From Christiangramia sp. (GTDB lineage: Bacteria; Bacteroidota; Bacteroidia; Flavobacteriales; Flavobacteriaceae), in NCBI GenBank assembly GCA_024635735.1, contig JAGXII010000050.1, positions 1 through 13,927 on the forward strand: 13,927 nt of DNA, read 5' to 3'. Below, one piece after another: positions 1 through 6,652 of this stretch. Position 1 is the first letter of the stretch. Each line of letters opens with the position of its first letter. The position numbers were made by a program, and so were the translations under genes. The notes beneath the pieces are model-generated. The model made no database searches and had not been told where the DNA came from. It was given only the letters and a program-made list of their open reading frames with translations.

Positions 1-738
1 ATTTCTGAAGAAAGAGGATTTACTTTAGAGAATGCCACTATTGATATGTTAGGAACTGCTGAAAAAGTAGCGATCGATAAGGATAATACTACTATCGTAA
101 ACGGAGCAGGAGACGATAAAGCGATCAAAGAGCGTGTTAATCAAATCAAAGCTCAGATCGAGTCTACAACTTCAGATTACGACAGGGAAAAACTTCAGGA
201 ACGTCTTGCTAAACTTGCTGGTGGTGTTGCCGTACTATATGTAGGTGCAGCTTCAGAAGTTGAAATGAAAGAGCAAAAAGACCGTGTAGATGATGCGCTT
301 CATGCCACCAGAGCGGCTGTTGAAGAAGGTATTGTTGCCGGTGGAGGTGTTGCTTTAGTTAGAGCTCAGGCTGTACTAAGCAAGATCAAAACTGAAAATG
401 ACGATGAAGCTACAGGAGTACAAATCGTTTCCCGTGCTATAGAATCTCCACTGAGAACTATAGTGGAAAATGCAGGTGGAGAAGGATCTGTGGTAATCAA
501 CAAAGTACTTGAAGGTAAGAAGGACTTTGGATATGATGCCAAGACCGATACGTTTGTAGACATGATGAAAGCCGGTATTATCGATCCTAAGAAAGTAACC
601 AGAGTAGCCCTGGAAAATGCTGCATCTGTTGCCGGAATGATCCTTACTACAGAATGTGCTTTAGTAGACATTCCAGAAGATGAGAAAGGTGGCGGAATGC
701 CAGGTGGAATGGGCGGCGGTATGCCGGGAATGATGTAA
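1..738 (+). CDS. groL: Chaperonin GroEL (Hsp60), C-terminal part, 5' end outside window
   Basis: Large subunit of the cytoplasmic GroEL/GroES ATP-driven folding chamber. The reading frame is open from base 1, so the gene enters from the left. The visible 245 residues begin in the apical/intermediate region (ISEERGF..) and run through the equatorial domain. Family hallmarks are the DDALHATRAAVEEG block, whose second Asp matches the ATP-hydrolysis Asp398 of E. coli GroEL, followed by GIVAGGGVAL and the ENAASVAGMILTTE block near the end. The protein finishes with the Gly/Met-rich tail (GGMPGGMGGGMPGMM) typical of GroEL. Roughly the first 300 residues are missing only because of the window edge. 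groES normally lies upstream but is not visible. The internal ATG at 46 is not a start, since conserved GroEL sequence continues upstream of it. Confidence 0.97.
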   Translation: MSEERGFTLENATIDMLGTAEKVAIDKDNTTIVNGAGDDKAIKERVNQIKAQIESTTSDYDREKLQERLAKLAGGVAVLYVGAASEVEMKEQKDRVDDALHATRAAVEEGIVAGGGVALVRAQAVLSKIKTENDDEATGVQIVSRAIESPLRTIVENAGGEGSVVINKVLEGKKDFGYDAKTDTFVDMMKAGIIDPKKVTRVALENAASVAGMILTTECALVDIPEDEKGGGMPGGMGGGMPGMM

Positions 739-740
739 AA

Positions 741-775
741 ATAGAAGTTAGACGTTAGATTCTAGAAATTAGATT
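741..775. repeat. Period-7 direct repeat (TTAGANN), five units
   Basis: Starting two bases after the groEL stop codon, five consecutive 7-base units share the core NTAGA: ATAGAAG, TTAGACG, TTAGATT, CTAGAAA and TTAGATT. The phase is exact, with units starting at 741, 748, 755, 762 and 769. The repeat lies between the stop codon and the terminator, so it is transcribed in the groEL 3' UTR. Its function is unknown; it may be a low-complexity spacer of the type dispersed in flavobacterial intergenic DNA. Confidence 0.6.
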
Positions 776-790
776 TAACGGATTAAATAG

Positions 791-822
791 AAAAACCCGC
801 TTCTTTTAGAGGCGGGTTTTTT
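791..822 (+). terminator. Intrinsic terminator of groEL
   Basis: A perfect 10-base inverted repeat (AAAAACCCGC at 791-800 and GCGGGTTTTT at 812-821) encloses an 11-base loop. The GC core sits next to the loop and the descending arm runs into a T tract. It lies 53 bases after the groEL stop and is the clearest rho-independent terminator in the window. The A-rich ascending arm means it could also act on transcripts from the other strand. Confidence 0.92.
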
Positions 823-1209
823 ATATATTAATAATTGCCAGTTCATTTAATATTTCATTCTGGATTTGTATTCCATTTACTTCCCTTGGGAGAGGTCAGA
901 ACTGCTCCAGGGAGTTCGGGATGAGGGAGAAATAAAAATTTTAGTTGTACATACACCTATCGACAAAATTGAAACCGATCGAATAATCATTTTTCTTGTA
1001 TTCTGGATATAAAATTTTTATTTCATAAAATCAAAGGCGCCTTTTCTTAAGTTGATATCATCCTGTAAGACGTTCGATATAAAAATACTCACTGGAAGTA
1101 AAGTGGATAAATCCTTTAGTATTTAAAATTTTTTTTAAAAGCCAACAGCCTTCAAGTCTCTACTAATTCTTCTGATATTACTTACCTTTTCAGTTTGAAA
1201 AATTATTCC
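823..1209. other. Gene-free stretch between groEL terminator and the symporter
   Basis: No convincing ORF is seen on either strand. The stretch is AT-rich except for a GC-rich block at 881-928, listed separately. A perfect 12-base palindrome, AAAGGCGCCTTT, lies at 1033-1044 and could be an operator or a restriction-type palindrome. The promoter of the symporter should lie here. TACCTTTT at 1183-1190 resembles a Bacteroidetes -7 element but has no TTTG at the right distance upstream, so no promoter is called. Confidence 0.6.
881..928. repeat. GC-rich intergenic block, possible dispersed element
   Basis: A 48-base block begins TTCCCTTGGGAGAGG and ends GGGATGAGGGA. It is sharply richer in G and C than the AT-rich DNA on both sides. 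It contains short inverted pairs: TCCC-tt-GGGA at 882-891, and GAACT with AGTTC around 899-916. The wording resembles short non-coding elements scattered between genes in flavobacterial genomes, but only one copy lies in this window, so repeat status is recalled and inferred, not demonstrated. Confidence 0.35.
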
Positions 1210-2685
1210 ATGAATAAAGCTCTTAAAATCTCAGCGCTGGTCTCCGGTCCGGCCATTTTTCTATTGCTACAAATTCTAGGTAGCCCGGAATCTATGCCCG
1301 CAACAGCCTTTGAGGTATTATGTGTTACGATCTGGATGGCGATCTGGTGGATTACAGAGGCTATCCCCATTTCGGTGACGGCCTTACTGCCAATTGTCCT
1401 GTTTCCTTTAACCGGCGCTGTGGATATAGAAACTACTTCTGCCGCCTATGGTCATAAATATGTTTTTCTATATCTGGGTGGTTTTATTCTCGCAATTGCA
1501 ATTGAAAAATGGGATCTGCATAAACGAATAGCATTGAATATCATCAATCTTATGGGAACAAACATCAAATTCATCATTCTGGGCTTTATGGTCGCTACAG
1601 CATTTTTATCCATGTGGATAAGTAATACCGCTACTTCCGTCATGATGTTACCCATTGGAATGGCTATTATCGCTCAAGTAAAGGATAATCCTAATACGCC
1701 ACAGAATGAAAATAAGAATTTTGCGAAAGCCCTGATGTTGGCAATTGCCTATAGTGCTTCTATTGGTGGCATCGCTACTCTCATAGGAACACCGCCTAAC
1801 TTGGTGTTTGCCGGAGTTGTCGAGGAGCTTTATGGAATAGAAATCAGTTTTACAAAATGGTTGTTTCTGGGATTTCCCATTTCCATCCTTCTACTATTCA
1901 TTTCCTGGAAGTATCTAACCTCTAAAGCATTCAGTTTTGAGCAAAAGAAATTACCAGGAGGAAAGAAGGAGATACATAGACTTCTCCGGGAACTTGGACA
2001 CATAAGTTCTCAGGAGAAAAAAGTAATTGTAGTGTTTGGCCTAACCGCTTTTGCTTGGATTTCCAGAAGTTTTCTGTTACAACCTTTTTTTCCATTTTTG
2101 GACGATACGATCATTGCGATGATATCGGGAATCTGTCTCTTTCTAATTCCTGTGAAAGGGGAGTCCGGGAAATTGATTACCTGGGAAGATGCTATGAAAA
2201 TTCCCTGGGGAATAATTTTGTTATTTGGTGGTGGAATGGCATTAGCAAAAGGTTTTGGAGATAGCGGATTGGCATTATGGATTGGAGAACAACTCACCAA
2301 TCTCGAAAATCTACCATTGATCTTGCTCGTTTTCGTTCTTGTAGCATCTGTAAACTTCCTTACAGAAGTAACTTCCAATCTGGCTACTACGGCAATGTTA
2401 TTACCAATATTGGCTACGATGGCAATCGCTTTAGAACTGCATCCTTACTTTTTAATGGTAGGAGCAACGTTGGCTGCTTCCTGCGCATTTATGCTTCCTG
2501 TAGCCACTCCTCCTAATGCCGTTGTTTTTGGTTCTGGTTATTTAAGAATTCCAGATATGATCAAAACAGGCTTATGGATGAACCTTATCTCCATCATTAT
2601 CATAAGCCTTATCATTTATTTTGTGTTACCGTATTTATGGGATTTTGATCCTAAAGTGACTCCAGATAAATTTCTTAGGAATTAG
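1210..2685 (+). CDS. DASS/SLC13-family sodium:anion symporter
   Basis: Inner-membrane sodium-coupled transporter of the divalent anion:sodium symporter family (VcINDY-like). Members import dicarboxylates such as succinate, or sulfate or phosphate. The 491-residue length is normal for the family. It is strongly hydrophobic, with about a dozen membrane segments and two inverted halves. The signature motifs are WWITEAIPI near residue 46; SNT at 138-140 in the first hairpin tip; IGTPPN at 192-197; TEVTSN at 385-390 with SNLAT in the second tip; and ATPPN at 432-436. The ATG at 1210 is preferred; an in-frame TTG at 1195 would add five residues. The substrate cannot be read from the sequence. The family belongs to the same ion-transporter superfamily as ArsB, but nothing here shows arsenic transport. 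The stop codon overlaps the stop of the convergent regulator gene. Confidence 0.93.
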   Translation: MNKALKISALVSGPAIFLLLQILGSPESMPATAFEVLCVTIWMAIWWITEAIPISVTALLPIVLFPLTGAVDIETTSAAYGHKYVFLYLGGFILAIAIEKWDLHKRIALNIINLMGTNIKFIILGFMVATAFLSMWISNTATSVMMLPIGMAIIAQVKDNPNTPQNENKNFAKALMLAIAYSASIGGIATLIGTPPNLVFAGVVEELYGIEISFTKWLFLGFPISILLLFISWKYLTSKAFSFEQKKLPGGKKEIHRLLRELGHISSQEKKVIVVFGLTAFAWISRSFLLQPFFPFLDDTIIAMISGICLFLIPVKGESGKLITWEDAMKIPWGIILLFGGGMALAKGFGDSGLALWIGEQLTNLENLPLILLVFVLVASVNFLTEVTSNLATTAMLLPILATMAIALELHPYFLMVGATLAASCAFMLPVATPPNAVVFGSGYLRIPDMIKTGLWMNLISIIIISLIIYFVLPYLWDFDPKVTPDKFLRN

Positions 2686-3733
2686 TCCTTATCTTTCAGC
2701 TCTTCTTTAAGATTGGTGTTTTTCTTCAGAAAATATTTAGGACTTACGCCATATTTTTCCCGGAATATTTTTAAGAAATAACTTCGGTTATTAAGTCCAA
2801 TAGCGGTTACAATTTCTGAAATATTCTTTTCTGAAAGGTTCAGCATTTCTTTGGCGGCTTCCAACTTAACATGCTGCATATATTTATTTACGGTGAGATT
2901 ATAAACATATTTAAAACCTTCCTGCAGTTTGTTTACATTGGTTCCGGCTTCCTTAGCGAGAGACTCAACGGTATGCTTAGTACTTAGATCGCCCTGAATA
3001 CGTTTTGCAACGTAGTCTACTTTCTGAATATCAGATTTTCTTAAGATCTGAGGGAGATTTTCGCTATTTTCATCATCTTCGTATTGAGCTATTTGTATTA
3101 CCAGCATTTCAAAGGCTTTACCTTCAAGAAGCAGGTTCCTTAAAAAGCCTGTATAATCCCTGGTATTAATATCGTCCATAAGATCGGCCGCCTTGATACT
3201 GTAATTCCCCTGATAGAAGAATTGATTCTTAGAAACCGCATCTTTGAAGAGTTCTTTTAAAGTAGGATCCAGATCCTTGAAATCATGATTGGAACGATGT
3301 GAAAATATCGACCGTATTATTTCCAGACGGGAAACGTGTGCTGAAACATTTTGTTTGAAGTACAACACGTGACCATCATAACCATTACTACTTACTACTA
3401 TGTTTTGGTAGGTATCTATCTTATGGATTTTCTCAAATTTTTGAAAAGAATGTCCAACCTGCCCTTCAGAACAGAATATAAACTTTAAAGGATGTACCGT
3501 ATTAATGAGAAATGTATTTCTACGTCTTCAAAGAATTTACAATTATAGGTAACGTAACCAATTCCTGAATCAAAACTACATCCTCTTATATAACCTTCAC
3601 CTATATTCTCTGGTATATCTACTGTGAATTTTCCGGTACTGTCTTCAACCTCTGTATCTAGAGATTCAGCAATGTCTTTCAGGATTTCGTTTACCGGTAA
3701 AGTTTTGACATCTATTCTCATATTTTTAACCAA
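2682..3733 (-). pseudogene. AraC-family transcriptional regulator, split by a one-base frameshift
   Basis: Two minus-strand frames together encode one AraC-type regulator of about 350 residues. The first runs from the ATG at 3733 (MVKNMRIDVK; a second ATG is at 3721) and hits a stop at 3485-3487. The second is open from about 3530 to the stop at 2682 but has no ATG at its head, only an internal GTG at 3368. Joining frames at about 3503 gives a smooth sequence, HFSL-NTVHPLKFIFCSEGQVGHSF, followed by NIVVSSNGYDGHVLYFK, which fits the N-terminal sensor domain of flavobacterial AraC proteins. The C-terminal 100 residues are a double helix-turn-helix (SLAKEAGTNVNKLQEGF, then ISEIVTAIGLNNRSYFLKIF and KYGVSPKYF). 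One missing base explains the break. It may be a true mutation or a sequencing error. A separate C-terminal HTH protein from the GTG is possible but would lack the conserved sensor start. Confidence 0.8.
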
Positions 3734-4109
3734 GCTAAACTCCTATTTAAGTTAAGCGTTTTAACAGATATTTTTAAGTGTGTGTGGCGTAAAATTATAA
3801 TTTGTGAGAAAAAGTAAAGAATATATCATTTAATGAGGCAATTGTAATGCGAAAAACGTTAGTATAGCCTCCTGTGTGCATTCAAAACACCCTTTTTTAC
3901 TGACTTTTCTGAAATTTTGACTCGAATCTCTGCTTCTTAATCAAGTGTTAAAACTTCTGGCAGCTTTTTAAAAGCTTTAATTTTGGGTAATTTCAGGCCT
4001 CGTCTTTATCTTACTATAAAATTGTAATTCAAATTAGGAAAGTAAATCTGTGTGATCGCTAATTCCGTAAATATTTCAAAAGAACCAATAACATTATAAA
4101 ATATATTTT
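3734..4109. other. Divergent intergenic region between regulator gene and arsenosugar cluster
   Basis: No plausible gene is seen on either strand. The region should hold promoters for both the minus-strand regulator gene and the plus-strand cluster. It is very AT-rich. A perfect inverted repeat, AGCTTTT-T-AAAAGCT, lies at 3962-3976, just upstream of the promoter candidate at 3982-4014. It is a possible operator, although AT-rich palindromes are common by chance. No intrinsic terminator was found. Confidence 0.6.
3982..4014 (+). promoter_or_regulatory. Candidate Bacteroidetes-type promoter for the arsenosugar cluster
   Basis: TTTG at 3982-3985, a 21-base spacer, then TATCTTAC at 4007-4014 approximate the Bacteroidetes sigma-ABfr consensus (TTTG, 19-21 bases, TAnnTTTG). 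Transcription would start near 4021, giving a leader of about 90 bases before the ATG at 4110. The last two bases of the -7 element differ from consensus, and AT-rich DNA gives chance matches. Confidence 0.3.
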
Positions 4110-4445
4110 ATGTCTAAAAATTATTATGATTCTGCAGATCTCCGAAAATTCGGAGAGATCACAGAGTGGAGTGAAGAACTGGGGAATAAATTTTTTGATT
4201 ACTATGGTAAGGTATTCGAAGAAGGTGCCCTTTCTGCACGCGAAAAATCCCTGATAGCACTCGCTGTGTCTCACGTGGTGAAATGTCCTTATTGTATAGA
4301 TGCTTATACAAAAGACGGACTTCAAAGAGGGATTACCAAGGAAGAGATGATGGAAGCTGTTCATGCAGGAGCCGCGATAGAAAGTGGGGCTACTTTAGTA
4401 CATGGTGTGCAAATGATGAATAAGTACAAAAAACTGAGCATGTAA
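4110..4445 (+). CDS. AhpD/carboxymuconolactone decarboxylase-like protein of arsenosugar clusters
   Basis: Small cytoplasmic all-helical protein of the AhpD/CMD superfamily (111 residues), of the type annotated as arsenosugar biosynthesis-associated peroxidase-like protein. The redox centre is visible as C59-P-Y-C62, preceded by E45 in LSAREKSLIALAVSHVVKCPYC. In classic AhpD the motif is CxxCxxxH; here the His position holds Tyr (Y66, CPYCIDAYTKDG), so proton relay may differ. The tail contains AGAAIESGATLVHG, usual for the family. It is the first gene of the cluster and is followed by arsS after 44 bases. A dithiol reductase role, for example keeping arsenic or a partner thiol reduced, is inference; the reaction is not established. 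No signal peptide is present. Confidence 0.87.
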   Translation: MSKNYYDSADLRKFGEITEWSEELGNKFFDYYGKVFEEGALSAREKSLIALAVSHVVKCPYCIDAYTKDGLQRGITKEEMMEAVHAGAAIESGATLVHGVQMMNKYKKLSM

Positions 4446-4489
4446 GTTTATGCCTGTTTGCTGTACTAACTAACAAATGATAAGCTTTT

Positions 4490-5545
4490 ATGTTGACAAA
4501 ATCGCTTAAAGCCAGAAAGGATGATCTTTCCAGCTCTGAAAAGCAACTTGAATTTTTGGATGAAGGAATTTTTCAAGAAGGAGAACTGCCAAAGTTCAAA
4601 GATAAAATTGCCGAATCAGGTAAATTCCCCCTGAAACCTAAAAAACTTGAGATACTTCAAATAAATCTGGGTTATATGTGTAACCAGGTTTGTTCGCATT
4701 GCCACGTAGATGCAGGCCCCGACAGGAAAGAGATCATGACCGTGGAAACCATGAAACAGTGCCTTGAGGTTATTAAAAATACCGAGGCGCATACTCTGGA
4801 CCTTACCGGAGGAGCACCGGAAATGAATCCTGATTTTAGATGGTTTGTTGAGGAAGCTTCAAAGGCCGGGATTAAGGATTTTATTGTTCGCTCTAATCTT
4901 ACCATTATTCTCGCAAACAAGAAATATCATGATTTGCCTGAGTTCTTTAAAAAACATAATGTTCATGTAGTATCATCTCTTCCTTTTTATAAAAGAGAGA
5001 AAACTGATAAACAGCGTGGAAGCGGAGTGTTTGACAAATCAATCAAGGCACTTCAAATGTTGAACGAGGTGGGTTATGCCCGGGAAGGAACTGGTTTGAA
5101 ACTGGACCTTGTTTATAATCCATCGGGAGCATTTTTACCTACCAACCAGGAAGCTATGGAACATGATTTCAAGGTAGCTTTAAAAGAAGATTTTAATATA
5201 GATTTTAATAACCTTTTTTCTATTACCAATCTGCCAATCAGCAGGTTTCTGGAATACCTTATAGCATCTGATAATTACGAAGACTATATGTACGCGCTTG
5301 TGGATGCCTATAATCCGGCCGCGGTGGAAAATGTAATGTGCACCAATACAATTTCAATTAGCTGGGATGGGTGGCTTTACGATTGTGATTTTAACCAGAT
5401 GCTCGATCTTAAAGTTGACAGCAAGGTGAAGCATATTAGTGATTATAACGAAGATCTTTTAAATGATAGAAAAATTATTATCTCACAGCATTGTTATGGA
5501 TGTACGGCCGGAGCAGGCAGTAGCTGCCAGGGAAGTGTTACTTAA
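4490..5545 (+). CDS. arsS: Arsenosugar biosynthesis radical SAM protein ArsS
   Basis: Cytoplasmic radical SAM enzyme of 351 residues. ArsS homologues join the 5'-deoxyadenosyl group of SAM to a dimethylated arsenic(III) species, giving a dimethylarsinoyl-deoxyadenosine, the arsenosugar precursor. The radical SAM cluster motif is C64-xxx-C68-xx-C71 (MCNQVCSHCHVDAGP). TGGAPEMNPDFRW follows at 106-118. A second cysteine set lies in the C-terminal half: C284, C299, C335, C338 and C346, ending HCYGCTAGAGSSCQG, the characteristic tail of this family and probably an auxiliary cluster or arsenic site. Some family members carry selenocysteine; this frame has no internal UGA and is the Cys version. The start at 4490 leaves about 50 residues before the core, as expected. 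The 3' end overlaps the next gene by 11 bases. Confidence 0.93.
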   Translation: MLTKSLKARKDDLSSSEKQLEFLDEGIFQEGELPKFKDKIAESGKFPLKPKKLEILQINLGYMCNQVCSHCHVDAGPDRKEIMTVETMKQCLEVIKNTEAHTLDLTGGAPEMNPDFRWFVEEASKAGIKDFIVRSNLTIILANKKYHDLPEFFKKHNVHVVSSLPFYKREKTDKQRGSGVFDKSIKALQMLNEVGYAREGTGLKLDLVYNPSGAFLPTNQEAMEHDFKVALKEDFNIDFNNLFSITNLPISRFLEYLIASDNYEDYMYALVDAYNPAAVENVMCTNTISISWDGWLYDCDFNQMLDLKVDSKVKHISDYNEDLLNDRKIIISQHCYGCTAGAGSSCQGSVT

Positions 5546-6044
5546 ATTAAAGCGTAGCTTGCCTCTAATTATTATTTTCCTTTTTAGCACAACCATCATG
5601 AAGGCTCAGAGTGATATTGATAAACTTCTATTAAAGTATAATAATTCTAATATTCCCTATATCTCTGCGGAAGAACTTAGAATGCTTCAGTTAGATGAGA
5701 AAGTATTAATTCTTGACGCACGTGAACTGGAAGAATTTAAGGTGAGCCACCTTAAAAATTCCATCTGGGTTGGGTATGAGGATTTTAATATGAAAAGAGT
5801 AAAGGAATTCTCTAAGAACCAACCCGTAGTGGTTTATTGTTCTTTAGGGATCCGCTCTGAAAATATCGCTAAAAAACTGGAAAACGTAGGTTTTAGTAAT
5901 ATCCAGAATCTGTATGGAGGTATTTTTCAGTGGAAGAATAAGGACTTTCCTGTTATAGATTCCACCGGGAATACTACCGAAAGAGTTCATGCGTACTCAA
6001 AGCACTGGTCCCAATATTTAAATAATGCTGAAAAAATATATTAA
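5535..6044 (+). CDS. Exported rhodanese-like sulfurtransferase
   Basis: Single-domain rhodanese of 169 residues. GTG at 5535, overlapping the end of arsS, is chosen because it places a signal peptide at the N-terminus: KLKR, then hydrophobic SLPLIIIFLFSTTIM, then KAQS as a likely signal peptidase I site. The ATG at 5601 would destroy this, and a longer in-frame ATG at 5463 lies deep inside arsS. The rhodanese domain has LDAREXXEF at 60-68 and the active-site loop C102-SLGIR (VVVYCSLGIRSENIAKKL), so the catalytic Cys is present. GG-x-FQWK near residue 130 is the usual C-terminal element. Predicted location is the periplasm. Its role in the cluster is unknown; sulfur transfer to an arsenic species or thiol handling is conjecture. 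Its stop overlaps the next start by one base (TAATG). Confidence 0.85.
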   Translation: MLLKLKRSLPLIIIFLFSTTIMKAQSDIDKLLLKYNNSNIPYISAEELRMLQLDEKVLILDARELEEFKVSHLKNSIWVGYEDFNMKRVKEFSKNQPVVVYCSLGIRSENIAKKLENVGFSNIQNLYGGIFQWKNKDFPVIDSTGNTTERVHAYSKHWSQYLNNAEKIY

Positions 6045-6652
6045 TGGTTGAGAAAAACCTGTTGCTGATTTTTGCAAAAAATCCTGTGATCGGAAAGGTC
6101 AAGACCAGAATAGCAAAACACCTGGGCAAAAAGAAGGCCCTTGATATTTATAATTTTCTTTTAGATCATTTGGTGGAAATCACTACTCCTGTAGATGTTG
6201 TTAAACAGGTGTATTATTCTGAAGAAATCCAGAAAAACGATATTTGGGATAACAGTAAATACGCAAAAAGAAGTCAGGAAGGTATTGATCTTGGTGAACG
6301 AATGTGCAATGCCATTAAGAATGGATTCAATGAAGGTTTTGGAAATATCATTCTTATAGGCAGCGATATTTATGATCTTAATAAGGATATAATCGAAAAT
6401 GCTTTTCAGGAACTGGAAAACCATGACTATGTATTAGGTCCCGCACAGGATGGGGGATACTATTTAATAGGAATGAAATCCTTAAATTCGGAGGTGTTTA
6501 AAAATAAAAAATGGGGGACTTCCAATGTTCTTAAAGATACTCTGAATGATCTGAAAGGAAAAGATTTAAAAATCCTTGAAACCCTTAACGATGTGGATGT
6601 ATTTGACGATATCAAAGATCATCCTGCTTTTCAAAAATTTATAAACTTATGA
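6044..6652 (+). CDS. TIGR04282-type (DUF2064) arsenosugar-cluster glycosyltransferase-like protein
   Basis: Cytoplasmic GT-A/nucleotidyltransferase-like protein of 202 residues, of the DUF2064 family annotated in databases as TIGR04282 arsenosugar biosynthesis glycosyltransferase. Signature blocks are FAKNPVIGKVKTRI at 10-23, which resembles the nucleotide-binding loop of MobA/CofC-type enzymes; IGSDIYDL at 105-112 with a candidate metal-binding Asp; GPAQDGGYYLIG at 132-143; and LNDVDVFDDI at 181-190. No signal peptide or membrane segment is present. Its start overlaps the rhodanese stop (TAATG) and its stop overlaps the phosphorylase start (ATGA), pointing to translational coupling. Because the next enzyme would produce a sugar 1-phosphate, a nucleotidyltransferase role (making an NDP-arsenosugar) is as reasonable as a transferase role; this is inference. 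Confidence 0.88.
   Translation: MVEKNLLLIFAKNPVIGKVKTRIAKHLGKKKALDIYNFLLDHLVEITTPVDVVKQVYYSEEIQKNDIWDNSKYAKRSQEGIDLGERMCNAIKNGFNEGFGNIILIGSDIYDLNKDIIENAFQELENHDYVLGPAQDGGYYLIGMKSLNSEVFKNKKWGTSNVLKDTLNDLKGKDLKILETLNDVDVFDDIKDHPAFQKFINL

Noticed and set aside
366..671. 101-residue minus-strand open frame inside groEL
   Set aside because: GroEL is unambiguous here; the antisense frame is a codon-usage artefact.
1033..1044. AAAGGCGCCTTT palindrome as a terminator
   Set aside because: The 12-base palindrome has no loop and only a short T run, so it cannot form a proper terminator hairpin; it is mentioned only as a possible operator.
1195..1209. TTG start at 1195 for the symporter
   Set aside because: ATG at 1210 is five codons downstream, and the added residues (MKNYS) carry no family feature.
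2010..2378. 122-residue minus-strand open frame inside the symporter gene
   Set aside because: It lies wholly antisense to conserved transporter motifs and shows no recognisable domain.
3497..3505. Programmed -1 frameshifting in the AraC regulator
   Set aside because: The junction (read as TTA ATA CGG on the minus strand) does not fit a slippery heptamer, and no following pseudoknot was evident; a mutation or sequencing error is simpler.
5463..5534. Upstream extension of the rhodanese from the ATG at 5463
   Set aside because: The extension lies in the conserved Cys-rich tail of arsS and would bury the signal peptide; GTG at 5535 fits better.
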